From assembly GCF_030695035.1 (NCBI RefSeq), contig NZ_JAUYTT010000008.1:434001-498000 (forward strand): a stretch of DNA of 64,000 nt, read 5' to 3'. Positions 17,477 through 27,143 of the stretch are shown here, piece by piece (the stretch's first letter is position 1; each line of letters starts with the position of its first letter). Position numbers and translations under genes: made by a program. The DNA is from Frigidibacter sp. Its GTDB lineage: Bacteria > Pseudomonadota > Alphaproteobacteria > Rhodobacterales > Rhodobacteraceae. The notes beneath the pieces are model-generated. The model did not search any database. It was not told the origin of the DNA and was given only the letters and a program-made list of their open reading frames with translations.

Positions 17477-18298
17477 TCAGGCGGCGCGGGGCCCGGCGAT
17501 GGCGCGGCAGGAGGGCGCGGGGTCCATGCCGAACCCGGCCCCGGCAAGGGCGCTGCGGCTCGCCTCGGTCAGACCGACCATCGCCGCGGGATCGGGGCGC
17601 AGGCTTTCGCTCCAGCAGCCTTCGGACAGGATTGCGTGATGGCGGTCCAGCAGCAGGTGCAGGTAGCGCACCTCTGTCAGCGGGGCGACGTCGATGCCGG
17701 GTTGCCCCAGCAGATCGCGGGCGGGCAGGAACATTTCCTCGGCGGGGCTGTCCGCGGTTGCGGGGCGCTCGGCCAGTAGCAGATGGTTGGGGGACAGCAG
17801 CATGTCCCGCGCCGGCAGACCGGGGCCAAGCACCCCGGGGCTGACACGCACCGGGCGCAGCATTGGCAGCAGGCCAAGCGCGCGCCAGCAGAAGTCGCGC
17901 TGGCCGGACCAGAGCAGCGGCTGCGCGCCAGCATCGCGGGTGATGATCCGGTCACCGGGGCGGAGGTCTTCGACCGGGACAGGGCCGGCAGCGGTCATGA
18001 TGCTGGTGCCGGCGGTGAAGCAGGGAATTGCCGCCGCGACCTCGGCCAGATCCTGCGACCAGAGCGGGGCGCCATCGTCATCGACGCCCTCGACGCGACC
18101 GGCGAGGCTGTCACCCTCGTCAAGCACAAGGCGCACTCGGCCCTGCGCGGCGAGGCACGCGAAGAATTGACGTTCGAAGGCGGGCGCTGGCTGCGGCGCG
18201 GTCGGCAGATCGATCTGCGGCAGGTCGGCATCGCGCCGGCGCTGGACCGGGGGCGCTGGTCCGGTGGACCGGCCAGGCGGGCTATGCTCCAGGGTCAT
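17477..18298 (-). CDS. stand-alone Hint domain protein
   Basis: A 273-residue protein with no RTX repeats. Residues 1-90 hold a Pro-rich start and a small beta-rich segment (RVRLVLDEGDSLAGRVEGVD). The Hint_2 domain begins at Cys93 (IPCFTAGTSIMT), with DLRPGDRIITRDAG, LLSPNHLLL for the catalytic His and LHLLLDRHHAILSEG. The tail differs from those of the neighbouring RTX-Hint proteins and lacks the LFPEL motif. The ATG at 18298 has a textbook GAGGAGG site; an earlier in-frame ATG has none. It lies between the two RTX-Hint genes on the same strand. Its partner and processing are unknown. Confidence 0.8.
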   Translation of the reverse strand: MTLEHSPPGRSTGPAPPVQRRRDADLPQIDLPTAPQPAPAFERQFFACLAAQGRVRLVLDEGDSLAGRVEGVDDDGAPLWSQDLAEVAAAIPCFTAGTSIMTAAGPVPVEDLRPGDRIITRDAGAQPLLWSGQRDFCWRALGLLPMLRPVRVSPGVLGPGLPARDMLLSPNHLLLAERPATADSPAEEMFLPARDLLGQPGIDVAPLTEVRYLHLLLDRHHAILSEGCWSESLRPDPAAMVGLTEASRSALAGAGFGMDPAPSCRAIAGPRAA

Positions 18299-18655
18299 AC
18301 CTGCCTCCTCGACCTTCGGGGGGGCGGGCGCAATACGGCCCCCGCCAGCACCAGATAGCCACCCACAGGTTGACAGCACGTCAACGCTCTGGGCCGATCC
18401 CAATGGCATCTGTCGAAAGGAGGAGCGCTGTCACGGGACAGTGCGTTTCTGATCAGGTAACAAGATCAAAGAGTTTGGGCCGGAGAGCGTGCCCCCGCAC
18501 CCTCCGGCCCTGTTGCGTTCCGTCCCTGGGCGGATGCCCCCGGAGCCGGGCGCGCCTGGCGCCCCTGCCCCGGTCACAGGCGCCCCCTGCACAAGGGCGC
18601 CCCGCCGTTCCGCGCCTGCCCCGCGCGCCGCAGCGCGCCGGCCATGCCTCGCGCC
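18299..18655. other. intergenic region between Hint genes
   Basis: No gene is seen in these 357 bases. Upstream of the stand-alone Hint gene lies an interrupted palindrome GTTGAC-AGCAC-GTCAAC (18369-18385), a possible operator. A 9-bp hairpin GGGCCGGAG/CTCCGGCCC with a 16-base loop (18477-18510) has no clear T-run on either strand. The remaining 140 bases before the RTX-Hint stop are very GC-rich, with several short self-complementary CGCC/GGCG runs. Confidence 0.5.
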
Positions 18656-20800
18656 TTAGCGGGCGAGCAGCGCAGCCTCGTGCCGTTTCAGCGTGCGCCG
18701 GGCGGCGGTGTAGTCGCCCAGGCCTTCCGGGGTGCGCAGTTCGGGGAAGAGATCGAAGATCTCGCCGCGCTGCGCATTGCCGATCCCGGCGAGGGTGTAG
18801 TCGCCCGGCTGGAAGCTTTCGGTCCAGGTACCGTTCGCCAGAACCACTTCGTGCTGGTCGAACATGAAGTGGATGTAGGTCACGCCAAGGGCATCGACGT
18901 TCTGCACGCCCTTGTTGTTCACCAGGTGCTTGGCCGAGACCAGAACCTCATGCTCGTCGAAGTAGAGCGCGGTGCGGTCATTGGCCACCAGCATCCGGTG
19001 GTTCGGCGAGACCAGCATGTCACGCTCCGGCAGGCCATTGCCAAGGCTGCCCTGACGGATCAGCACCGGCTTCATGTGGGTGGCACGCGACAGCTGGCCG
19101 TAATCCAGCGTCTTGTGGCCGAGCCAGCGGATTTCCTGGATGCCGTTGTCGCGGGTGATGATCTTGTCACCCACGCGCAGCTCTTCCACCAGACGCTCGC
19201 CGCGCGGGGTGGCGACGGCAGTGCCGGGGGTGAAGCAGGGAACGACTTCCTCGATCTCGGTGAATTCGAGCTTGCCGGTGAAATTGCCATCGGCGTCGAA
19301 GTAGTTCACGTAGCCGTTCTGGCCGTTGCCGTTGCTGTCGGGCCCGGTGTAGTGGATCGACAGCGAGCCGCCATCGGTGACGGATCCGGTCAGGTCCAGC
19401 ACGTCATGGTCGTCGCCGCCGGCGCCGCCATCGACCACATCGCCGATGCCCTCGCCCGCACCGAAGGTGAAGGTGTCGCGGTCGTCGCCGCCATAGAGCT
19501 TGTCGGCCCCGGCGCCGCCAATGATCAGGTCATCACCCGCACCGCCCTTGACGGTGTCACTGTCGTCGCCGCCGTTCAGATAGTCGTCGCCGCCGCCGCC
19601 TTCGATATAGTCGTCGCCACCATTGCCCCAGAACTGGTTCGTGTAGGTGTCGGCGGGGGTGGTGCCCTCGTGGTCGAAGCCGATCAGCTTGTCGTTGAAC
19701 TCCGACCCGATGACGCCGTCGATGCCGCCTTCGATCTTATCGTTCGCCGCATCCCCGCCCGACATCGCGCCGGTTGTGAGGTTGACGTTCACACCCGAGG
19801 CGGAGCTCGAATAGTCGATATTGTCCTGGCCAGTGCCGCCGTTGAACGTGTCCGCACCCGCGCCGCCGATGAAGGTATCATCGCCGTTGCCGCCGCTGAG
19901 GTAGTTCTTGCCCGCGCCGCCGATCAGAACGTCGTCGCCGTCGCCACCATAGAGGTTGTCGTCATGATTGCCGCCATCCAGCACGTCATTGCCGGCGCCG
20001 CCTTCCAGCGTGTCGCAGCCATCGCCGCCGACCAGCGTGTCATCGCCGTCGCCGCCATAGAGCTTGTCATTACCCGAGCCGCCATCAAGGTAGTCGTTGC
20101 CGGCCTCGCCATAGAGCTTGTCGTCGCCCGCCTCGCCATAGACCTCGTCATCGCCGAGACCGGCATAGACCGTATCGTTCCCGGCGCCGGCTTTGACGAT
20201 ATCGTCATTCGGCGCCTCGCCCGGCAGGATCGCGTCGTTGTTGTCGATGCGGTCGCCTTCGGGGTCGCCGGTGTAGCCAGCGTTGATCAGGTCATTGCCC
20301 GAGGTTCCCTCGACGATGCCGTCGGGATCGATGGTATAGGTCGCCAGCTTGGCATATTCGACGCTGGGATAGGTGCTGTTGCGGCAGATCACCTCATAGG
20401 TGGTGCCGGCGACCAGAGGCTGGCTGCTGACGATGCCGGCGGTGTCGTTGCCGTCCATCTCGAACACGTAGACGGTGATTTCGGCTGCCGGATCGGTCGA
20501 GCCCGCCGGGCGGACGACATAGCTGTATTCGGGAGTGATGCGGCCGTCCGACGAGTCGTAATCCTGATTGTCCAGCGTGACATCGTTCACGAGGTTCTGG
20601 CTGGTATCGCCGTCGTTGAAATACTTGTCATTGTCGGCGACAACCACGGTCTTGGGCTGCGCGCTGGACCCGATGGTGAAGGTCTCGCCGGCCGGATGGC
20701 CATCGCCCCCCGTGCCGTCGCGGAACAGGTCGTTGTCCGACGCGGAAATGTCCGAAAGATCCCAAGCCTGGATCGTGTAGTTCGTGTACGAATAGGTCAT
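18656..20800 (-). CDS. RTX calcium-binding protein with C-terminal Hint domain (paralogue)
   Basis: A 714-residue probable type I exoprotein. Residues 1-160 form a non-repeat domain (start [19 protein letters not shown]), then RTX repeats run from about 198-328 and 392-440. The Hint_2 domain begins at Cys522 ([15 protein letters not shown]), with [25 protein letters not shown] and [16 protein letters not shown]. The tail [16 protein letters not shown] and the final [11 protein letters not shown] match the other RTX-Hint protein. The insert between RTX blocks ([18 protein letters not shown]) also has a counterpart there, so the two are paralogues with different N-terminal domains. A GGAAGGG site precedes the ATG. 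Upstream is a 1.16-kb gene-free region. Confidence 0.88.
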   Translation of the reverse strand: MTYSYTNYTIQAWDLSDISASDNDLFRDGTGGDGHPAGETFTIGSSAQPKTVVVADNDKYFNDGDTSQNLVNDVTLDNQDYDSSDGRITPEYSYVVRPAGSTDPAAEITVYVFEMDGNDTAGIVSSQPLVAGTTYEVICRNSTYPSVEYAKLATYTIDPDGIVEGTSGNDLINAGYTGDPEGDRIDNNDAILPGEAPNDDIVKAGAGNDTVYAGLGDDEVYGEAGDDKLYGEAGNDYLDGGSGNDKLYGGDGDDTLVGGDGCDTLEGGAGNDVLDGGNHDDNLYGGDGDDVLIGGAGKNYLSGGNGDDTFIGGAGADTFNGGTGQDNIDYSSSASGVNVNLTTGAMSGGDAANDKIEGGIDGVIGSEFNDKLIGFDHEGTTPADTYTNQFWGNGGDDYIEGGGGDDYLNGGDDSDTVKGGAGDDLIIGGAGADKLYGGDDRDTFTFGAGEGIGDVVDGGAGGDDHDVLDLTGSVTDGGSLSIHYTGPDSNGNGQNGYVNYFDADGNFTGKLEFTEIEEVVPCFTPGTAVATPRGERLVEELRVGDKIITRDNGIQEIRWLGHKTLDYGQLSRATHMKPVLIRQGSLGNGLPERDMLVSPNHRMLVANDRTALYFDEHEVLVSAKHLVNNKGVQNVDALGVTYIHFMFDQHEVVLANGTWTESFQPGDYTLAGIGNAQRGEIFDLFPELRTPEGLGDYTAARRTLKRHEAALLAR
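19481..19627 (-). repeat. RTX nonapeptide-coding repeats, C-terminal block
   Basis: Imperfect 27-base units coding residues about 392-440 of the RTX-Hint paralogue ([11 protein letters not shown]-type repeats). Confidence 0.75.
19817..20209 (-). repeat. RTX nonapeptide-coding repeats, main block
   Basis: About 14 imperfect 27-base units (residues about 198-328) of the GxGxDxLYGG type. This is the longest repeat array in the window. Confidence 0.8.
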
Positions 20801-21960
20801 CGTTTACCCTTCCTGCCTGCGGATCTTGGCGGCGCGGGACAGTGGCCCTTGCGCAGCCGGCGCGTTCGACAAGCTGGCAGCGCCCGGGATCCCGCGTGCA
20901 GCCCGCTGCGGGGCCGCCCTGACTTGGGATCCAGTGGTCGCCAACATCTTGTCATTCCCTCGTTTCTTGCCGCGCGGATCGCTCCGGTCGTGGCGTCGGT
21001 CGAACATCGCGGCACCAAGGCTCCGCATCATCGGTGACCACGCCGGACAAAACGACCGGCGCAGCAAGGGATGACGCCGCAATGCGGCGTATCATCCGAG
21101 ACCGACCCGTCAGGAAGTGATGAAGAGGAACGACAGGCATGCAGCAAATGTCTGTCCGGGCGCCGGGAAAGATCCCGGCGCTAGAGGGCGGTTCCGCAGA
21201 AGACCCACCTGACAGCCTAAGCTCGCAACACCTGCGCCTTGCGGCGCCTCACCACTTACCGACCGCCCCCACGGCCGTAGATGCCCCTTTCAGGACAGGA
21301 TCTGGATACGCCCGAGATACGACGAAACAAAGTGAAAAGTGGCTCAACCATGGCAGATCGCCGCTGCGCCGCCGCGTCTGTCCGGGCGTCGGCGCGGGGA
21401 GACGCGAGCATCCGGGGGCTGGATGTTTCCAAACCGGAAAAACTGCCAACGTGGTGAAATTCCGCTAAAACCGGGCATTTTCGGGCAATTTCCTGACCAG
21501 ATGCGGCCTTGCCCCTGCGTAATATCGCCCTGCAGTTGCAACATAGTTTCCGGTTTCGCGCCGATAGGATGCCGCAGGGCGGCATCGATCGTGGTGAAAA
21601 AAGGCGAAAACATGGCAAAGGCTGGTCGTGCAAAAACTGGCGCCAAATTCACCAAATTGGAAAGATTGTTGCCAGAAACCACCCGAAAAAGCCGCCACCC
21701 TGCCCGCAACCGATTCGGTGCGGCCGAAAACACCCGTTGATTCGGCCAAATTGGACGGGTTCGGTTAACCACTTGCCCCCTCCCCGGCGCCGCGATGCGG
21801 CGGCCAGGCTGGGCGCCTCGCACGACTGCCCATATGGGCATTTTGGAAACAATTTTTCTGAATGCCCGTGAATTGTCGCCAAGCCAGCACCAGTCATGCT
21901 GCGCCGACGTTCAGGTGTCGGGGCCTGCATCAGGAGATCTGGCCTGAGCCTTGAACAAGG
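20801..21960. other. 1.16-kb gene-free region upstream of the RTX-Hint gene
   Basis: No frame here has a credible ribosome-binding site, family motif or normal codon use. The part 21440-21880 is visibly richer in A and T than the neighbourhood. Perfect stems occur at 21074-21090 (ACGCCGC-AAT-GCGGCGT), 21160-21181 (9 bp with AAGA loop) and 21568-21586 (GATGCCGC-AGG-GCGGCATC). The 9-base palindrome CCAAATTGG occurs at 21652 and 21746, and a perfect 14-base palindrome at 21827. These could be regulatory sites for the RTX-Hint gene or remains of degraded genes. Confidence 0.5.
21827..21840. promoter_or_regulatory. perfect 14-base palindrome, possible operator
   Basis: TGCCCATATGGGCA is its own reverse complement and stands in AT-richer intergenic DNA. 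Twofold symmetry of this length suits a dimeric regulator, but there is no family match and no promoter was placed beside it. Confidence 0.35.
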
Positions 21961-22045
21961 TGGTGCGGGTGGTCGGGATCGAACCGACACTCCTTGCGGA
22001 ACCGGATTTTGAGTCCGGCGCGTCTACCAATTCCACCACACCCGC
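21961..22045 (-). tRNA. tRNA-Leu (anticodon CAA)
   Basis: The minus strand folds into a class II tRNA of 85 bases. The acceptor stem is GCGGGTG/CACCCGC, the anticodon stem CCGGA/TCCGG holds the loop CTCAAAA (anticodon CAA), a variable arm follows, the T-arm contains GGTTCGATCC, and CCA is encoded. It reads UUG codons and serves translation generally. Confidence 0.96.
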
Positions 22046-22165
22046 ATGTGGGCCGCCCGTGGCGGCACGTCTTGTCCGGGATCCCAGCCCTCTGGCAGAA
22101 GGGCCGGGATTTCCGGCTGCCGTCCTAGCGCAGCGCGCCGGCTCTGGCAAGCGCCGCTGGTGTGC

Positions 22166-23032
22166 TCACAGGTTGCGGGCCGAGAAGGTGTCGCAGGCGT
22201 CGATCTCGCCGCTTTCATAGCCGCGGCGGAACCAGTCCTCGCGCTGCTCGGACGTGCCATGCGTGAAGGTATGCGGCATCGGCACGCGGCCGGAGCTGCG
22301 CTGCAAGGTGTCGTCGCCGATCTGCCGCGCGGCGTTCATTGCCTCGGCAATGTCGCCGGGCTCGATGCTGCCGAACCTCTCACCCGCATGGTTGGCGAAG
22401 ACGCCCGAGAAACAATCGGCCTGCAGCTCGACCCGCACCGAGATGGCGTTGGACTGTGCCTCGCTGGCCTGCGCCCGCATCTGGTTGGCCTCGCCAAGGA
22501 TCCCCAGTTCATTCTGCACATGGTGGGCCACCTCATGCGCGATCACATAGGCGGCGGCGAAATCGCCCTTGGCGCCAAGCTGCTGTTCCAGCGTGTCGAA
22601 GAAGGCGGTGTCGAGATAGACCTTGTTGTCGCCCGGGCAGTAGAAGGGCCCGGTCGCGCCCGAAGCGCCGCCGCAGGGCGATTGGGTCACGCCCTTGAAC
22701 AGCACCAGCGTCGCCGGGTCATAGCCGCCGCCGGCTTCCGCGAAGATGCCCGTCCAGACCTCCTCGGTATCGGCGAGGGTGACAGAGACGAACTCGCCGA
22801 CCTGAATGTCATGCTCGGTCAGCTCGGCGCCATCTTGAGACCATTCGCCATCGCCGCTGCCGCCGGTGGTGCCGTTCAGGAGGGGGGTCACGTCCACCCC
22901 CAGAACCCATCCGATCAGCACCACGGCCACAAGGCCAAGCCCGCCGATCTGGATGCCGCCGCCGCCCATGCGCGCGCCCGATTTGCGCCGATCCTCGATA
23001 TTGCTGCTGCCGCGCCGTCCTTGCCACCGCAT
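22166..23032 (-). CDS. neutral zinc metallopeptidase, YpfJ/KPN_02809 family
   Basis: A 288-residue membrane-anchored putative metallopeptidase. It begins MRWQGRRGSSNIEDRR, the conserved YpfJ start, followed by one transmembrane segment near residues 27-45 (IQIGGLGLVAVVLIGWVLGV). The zinc site is AYVIAHEVAHHVQNELG (HExxH), and SNAISVRVELQADCFSGVFA supplies the probable third ligand region. The YCPGDNKVYLDTAFFD stretch is also typical. The ATG at 23032 has a GGAAGGG site and fits the family start better than an earlier in-frame ATG. Members are widespread but their substrates are not known. The gene is not obviously in an operon. Confidence 0.9.
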   Translation of the reverse strand: MRWQGRRGSSNIEDRRKSGARMGGGGIQIGGLGLVAVVLIGWVLGVDVTPLLNGTTGGSGDGEWSQDGAELTEHDIQVGEFVSVTLADTEEVWTGIFAEAGGGYDPATLVLFKGVTQSPCGGASGATGPFYCPGDNKVYLDTAFFDTLEQQLGAKGDFAAAYVIAHEVAHHVQNELGILGEANQMRAQASEAQSNAISVRVELQADCFSGVFANHAGERFGSIEPGDIAEAMNAARQIGDDTLQRSSGRVPMPHTFTHGTSEQREDWFRRGYESGEIDACDTFSARNL

Positions 23033-23252
23033 GTTGGTTCGCCCTTCCTTGCTCTCGCGGGCGGACGTTACCGCCCCCGCCCGGCGCTGCCAATCGCGCA
23101 GGTGCAATGCGCGGCAGGTGCTCGCGGTTCCGTGGCTACTCGTGCGCGCAGGGATGCTTGACCTCGGCCCACTCCCGTGGCCAATGATGCGCGGGGCGAA
23201 GCGGCAGAGGCACCATGCAACAGGTCACCGACAGAACAGCGGAGCGCCGCGC

Positions 23253-23747
23253 ATGAGCGCCGCCCGCATCCTCTTCACCCCGCAAGTCTGGGGCCGCAGC
23301 CTCTGGGTCGCGCTCGCGGCTGCCGGATCGGCGGGGCTGCTGGCCGGCGCGCTGATATTCCAGGCGCTTGGCTATGCCCCCTGCCCCATGTGCCTGTGGC
23401 AGCGCTGGCCGCATGTGGTTGCCATCGCCATCGGCATCCTCGCGTTCTTCGTGCCGCGACGGGCACTGCTGTGGCTCGGCGCGCTGGCGGCGGCCACCTC
23501 GGGCGCCATTGGCATCTATCACACCGGGGTCGAGCGGTCATGGTGGGAAGGCCCGTCGAGCTGCACTTCCTCGGGCGTGACGGGCGTGTCGGCAGATGAC
23601 CTTCTCAACCAGATCATGGCCGCGCCGTTGGTGCGCTGCGATGAGGTGGCGTGGCAGATGCTGGGCCTGTCGATGGCCAGCTGGAACGTGCTGGCCAGTT
23701 TCGCGCTGGCCGGGGTCTGGCTCTACGCCGCGTCTAAACGTGCTTAG
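23253..23747 (+). CDS. dsbB: disulfide bond formation protein B
   Basis: A 164-residue inner-membrane protein that passes electrons from DsbA to quinones and so drives periplasmic disulfide formation. Four hydrophobic segments are visible. The quinone-side pair is in YAPCPMCLWQRW (Cys44 and Cys47), and the periplasmic pair is Cys104 (GPSSCTS) and Cys129 (LVRCDE), all four cysteines of classical DsbB. The ATG at 23253 gives the normal family length. Its stop overlaps the convergent Usg-family gene by 4 bases. No dsbA is present in the window, so partner genes lie elsewhere. Confidence 0.93.
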   Translation: MSAARILFTPQVWGRSLWVALAAAGSAGLLAGALIFQALGYAPCPMCLWQRWPHVVAIAIGILAFFVPRRALLWLGALAAATSGAIGIYHTGVERSWWEGPSSCTSSGVTGVSADDLLNQIMAAPLVRCDEVAWQMLGLSMASWNVLASFALAGVWLYAASKRA

Positions 23748-24055
23748 TGCAGCGTGAACTCTCCCACCACATTGCGCCACGAACCCGGCGCGATCAGCTT
23801 GCGATGGGTGAAGCGCACCGAATGCAGCGGGCCTTCGATTGTTTCCTGCCAGAACTCGATGAAGCGGAACAGCTGCGGATAGTCCGGCGCAAGGTCATAT
23901 TCCTGCCAGATGAAGCTGTTGAGCACATGGCGATAGTCCGGCATCCGGTAGTAGAGCTCGGCCGTGGTCAGCCCGTAGCCGCGCAGCATCAACTCGGTTT
24001 CAGGGGCGGTTCCGGGGCGGGATTGGGCGGGTTTTGGGGTCGGATCCTGTTGCAT
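23744..24055 (-). CDS. Usg family protein
   Basis: A 103-residue protein of the alphaproteobacterial Usg family. After a 20-residue Pro-rich start comes the conserved body ELMLRGYGLTTAELYYRMPD, then LNSFIWQEYDLAPDYPQLFR and the WQETIEGPLHSVRFTHRKLI stretch. The name comes from its position upstream of tryptophan genes in other bacteria, but no biochemical role has been established and none is implied here. It has no signal peptide or membrane segment. It is convergent with dsbB and is separated from gyrA by a promoter-bearing region of 192 bases. Confidence 0.88.
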   Translation of the reverse strand: MQQDPTPKPAQSRPGTAPETELMLRGYGLTTAELYYRMPDYRHVLNSFIWQEYDLAPDYPQLFRFIEFWQETIEGPLHSVRFTHRKLIAPGSWRNVVGEFTLH

Positions 24056-24172
24056 GTCATGCCTCCTGACGTTTCTTCTGTCACAAGAGTGCCACGCCCG
24101 GATTAAAAATCAACGAAAACAGTATGTTGTCACTCACATCAGGTGGCTGCTGGCCTGCGCGGTCCCCCGGCA

Positions 24173-24202
24173 TTGCACCCAACGGATGGGATGGGTTATA
24201 GT
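24173..24202 (+). promoter_or_regulatory. sigma-70 type promoter of gyrA
   Basis: TTGCAC (24173-24178) and TATAGT (24197-24202) are separated by 18 bases, with the gyrA start codon 46 bases beyond the -10 element. Confidence 0.55.
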
Positions 24203-24247
24203 CCCGCGCAACAAGATCTGGACAAGACCAAATAGGCGGACAGCACC

Positions 24248-26977
24248 GTGAGCGATACCCCGGAGACCCCCGAAACCACGCCCGAAAGCATGGACGAAAA
24301 GCCGTTCCGCATGGCGCATGACGGCCCGCAGGTCTCCATCGCCGGCGAGATGCGCACCGCCTATCTGGACTACGCGATGAGCGTGATCGTCAGCCGCGCG
24401 ATCCCCGATCTGCGCGACGGGCTGAAGCCGGTGCACCGGCGCATCCTGTTCGCCATGCACGAGACCGGCAACACCCATGACAAGTCCTACCGCAAGTCGG
24501 CGCGCCCGGTCGGCGACACGATGGGGAAATACCACCCCCATGGCGACGCCTCGATCTATGACGCGCTGGTGCGGATGGCGCAGCCCTTCTCGATGTCCCT
24601 CAAGCTGCTCGACGGGCAGGGCAACTTTGGCTCGATGGACGGCGATAGCGCCGCGGCCATGCGCTATACCGAAGTGCGGATGGACAAGGCCGCCAGCATG
24701 TTGCTGGCCGATATCGAAAAAGACACGGTCGATTATCAGGACAACTATGACGGCAAGGACCGTGAGCCGACGGTGCTGCCGGCGCGGTTCCCGAACATGC
24801 TGGTCAATGGCGCGGGCGGTATCGCTGTCGGCATGGCGACCAACATCCCGCCGCATAACCTTGGCGAGGTGATCGACGCGACGCTGGCGCTGATCGAGAA
24901 CCCGGACCTGACCTCGGAAGGGCTGATGGAGTATATCCCGGCCCCCGACTTCCCCACCGGCGCCCAGATCATGGGACGGGCCGGCGCGCGCAAGGCCTAT
25001 ATCGAGGGCCGCGGCAGCGTCATCATCCGTGCCAAGACCCGCGTGGAAGAGGTGCGCAAGGACCGCTTTGCCATCATCCTCGACGAGATCCCCTATCAGG
25101 TGAACAAGGCGACGATGATCGAGAAGATCGCCGAGCTGGTGCGCGACAAGCGGATCGAGGGCATTTCCCACATCGCCGACGAATCCGACCGTGTCGGCGT
25201 GCGGGTGGTGATCGAGCTGAAGCGGGATGCGACGCCGGATGTGGTGCTGAACCAGCTCTGGCGCTTTACCCCGATGCAGACCTCGTTCGGCTGCAATATG
25301 CTGGCGCTGAACGGCGGCAAGCCCGAACAGCTGACGCTGCGCGATTTCCTGACCCATTTCGTGACCTTCCGCGAGGAAGTCGTCGCCCGCCGCACCGCGT
25401 TCGAGCTGCGCAAGGCGCGCGAGCGCAGCCACATCCTCTGCGGCCTCGCCGTGGCGGTGTCGAATGTCGATGAGGTGGTGCGCACCATCCGCGCCAGCGC
25501 CGATGCGGCCGAGGCGCGTGAAAAGCTGATGACCCGGCGCTGGCCGGCGCATGACATTGCCGAATACATCCAGCTGATCGACGATCCCAGCCACCGGATG
25601 AACGAGGATGGCACCTACAACCTGTCGGAAACCCAGGCCCGCGCGATCCTGGAGCTGCGCCTGCAGCGCCTGACTGCGCTTGGCGTCAAGGAAGTCACCG
25701 ACGAGCTGCAGGAGCTGGCCGCCAAGATCCGCGAATACCTTGAGATCCTCGCCTCGCGCGAGCGGATCATGGCGATCATCTCGGACGAGCTGCGCGAGAT
25801 CCGCGCCCAGTTCGCGGTGCCGCGCCGCACCGAGATCATCGACTGGGCCGGCGACATGGACGATGAGGATCTGATCGAGCGCGAGGACATGGTCGTCACC
25901 ATCACCTCGGGCGGCTATATCAAGCGCACGCCGCTGGCCGAGTTCCGCAGCCAGCGCCGCGGCGGCAAGGGCCTGTCCTCAATGGCGACGAAAGAGGATG
26001 ACGTTGTCACCACGCTCTTCGTGGCCAACACCCATACGCAGCTGCTGTTCTTCACCACCGACGGCATGGTCTATTCCCTCAAGTGCTGGCGCCTGCCGCT
26101 GGCGGGGCGTGTCGGCCGCGGCAAGGCCATCGTCAACATCCTGCCGATCGCGCCCGGCGTCTCCATCGCCGCGCTGATGCCGGTGGATGAGCCAGAGGCG
26201 GAATGGGACAACCTTCAGGTGTTCTTCGCCACGTCGGAAGGCGAGGTGCGCCGCAACGCGCTGTCCGACTTCGCCAATGTCAAACGCAACGGCAAGATCG
26301 CCATGAAGCTGCCCGAGGGCGTGTCCCTCGTGAACGCGCGGATCTGCGATGCCAATGACGATGTGATGCTGGTCACCGCCATGGGCCGCGCGATCCGTTT
26401 CCCCACCACCGAGGTGCGGGTGTTCAAGGGCCGCGATTCCACCGGCGTGCGGGGGATCCGTCTGTCCGAGGGCGACCGCGTGGTGTCGATGTCGGTGATC
26501 CGCCACTTCGAGGCGGACCCGGCAGAGCGCGAGGCCTATCTCAAGCAGCGCCGCCTGATGGCGGGCGTGGTCGATGAGGCCGAGGCGGATGAGGATGAGG
26601 AAGCGGTCGAGGCCGGGCAGCTCTCGCCCGAGCGCTATGCCGAGATGTCGGCGGCCGAGGATCTGATCCTGACCATCACCGTGCGCGGCGCGGGCAAGCT
26701 GTCCTCCAGCCACGGCTACCCGGTGCGCGGGCGCGGCGGCATCGGCGTCAAGGCGATGGACGGCGCGATGCGGGGCGGGCAGCTGGTCGCCTCCTTCCCG
26801 GTCGAGATCACCGATCAGGTGATGCTGGCGACCTCGACCGGCCAGTCGATCCGGGTGCCGGTGGAGCAGATCAGCTTCCGCTCGCGCTCGGCCGGCGGGG
26901 TCCGGGTGTTCGACACGGCGCCGGGGGAAGAGGTCGTCTCGGTCGCCCGCGTGGCCGATCAGGGCGAGGAAGAGTAA
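24248..26977 (+). CDS. gyrA: DNA gyrase subunit A
   Basis: Breakage-reunion subunit of the ATP-dependent gyrase that supercoils DNA, working as A2B2 with GyrB. The 909-residue protein has an alphaproteobacterial N-terminal extension of about 18 residues, the active-site Tyr140 in MRYTEVRM and the quinolone region [20 protein letters not shown], and a C-terminal beta-pinwheel with the GyrA-box (QRRGGKG near residue 560). Position Ala101 corresponds to Ser83 of E. coli and Asp105 to Asp87. An acidic insert ([15 protein letters not shown]) near residue 780 interrupts the pinwheel, a common feature of the group. It has its own promoter and a clear terminator. Confidence 0.97.
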   Translation: MSDTPETPETTPESMDEKPFRMAHDGPQVSIAGEMRTAYLDYAMSVIVSRAIPDLRDGLKPVHRRILFAMHETGNTHDKSYRKSARPVGDTMGKYHPHGDASIYDALVRMAQPFSMSLKLLDGQGNFGSMDGDSAAAMRYTEVRMDKAASMLLADIEKDTVDYQDNYDGKDREPTVLPARFPNMLVNGAGGIAVGMATNIPPHNLGEVIDATLALIENPDLTSEGLMEYIPAPDFPTGAQIMGRAGARKAYIEGRGSVIIRAKTRVEEVRKDRFAIILDEIPYQVNKATMIEKIAELVRDKRIEGISHIADESDRVGVRVVIELKRDATPDVVLNQLWRFTPMQTSFGCNMLALNGGKPEQLTLRDFLTHFVTFREEVVARRTAFELRKARERSHILCGLAVAVSNVDEVVRTIRASADAAEAREKLMTRRWPAHDIAEYIQLIDDPSHRMNEDGTYNLSETQARAILELRLQRLTALGVKEVTDELQELAAKIREYLEILASRERIMAIISDELREIRAQFAVPRRTEIIDWAGDMDDEDLIEREDMVVTITSGGYIKRTPLAEFRSQRRGGKGLSSMATKEDDVVTTLFVANTHTQLLFFTTDGMVYSLKCWRLPLAGRVGRGKAIVNILPIAPGVSIAALMPVDEPEAEWDNLQVFFATSEGEVRRNALSDFANVKRNGKIAMKLPEGVSLVNARICDANDDVMLVTAMGRAIRFPTTEVRVFKGRDSTGVRGIRLSEGDRVVSMSVIRHFEADPAEREAYLKQRRLMAGVVDEAEADEDEEAVEAGQLSPERYAEMSAAEDLILTITVRGAGKLSSSHGYPVRGRGGIGVKAMDGAMRGGQLVASFPVEITDQVMLATSTGQSIRVPVEQISFRSRSAGGVRVFDTAPGEEVVSVARVADQGEEE

Positions 26978-27005
26978 GCCTTTCCTCACTGTAAGACTTC
27001 GGAAG

Positions 27006-27030
27006 CGCCGCCCTCAAAGGGGCGGCGTTT
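27006..27030 (+). terminator. Rho-independent terminator of gyrA
   Basis: An 8-bp stem CGCCGCCC/GGGCGGCG with a 6-base loop is followed by TTT, 29 bases after the gyrA stop codon. Confidence 0.75.
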
Positions 27031-27143
27031 ACCGTTTAACCAATTGACACTTAAGTAATTTCCTTAACGAAACCTTTATGGGACAAGCCTTGGCAACAGC
27101 CGGATCAGGGGCGAACGCCTCCGCCCGCCCAAGGAGACGTCCC

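Noticed and set aside
18644-21037. A 797-codon plus-strand frame opposite an RTX-Hint gene
   Set aside because: Repeated Val/Ile/Ala-rich text is simply the reverse reading of RTX repeats; no start signal is present.
20826-21740. Short open frames in the gap upstream of the RTX-Hint gene
   Set aside because: None has a ribosome-binding site together with normal codon use; several overlap each other on both strands.
21961-22165. Attachment site for an integrated element at tRNA-Leu
   Set aside because: No integrase, no second copy of the tRNA 3' end and no foreign gene block was seen in the neighbourhood.
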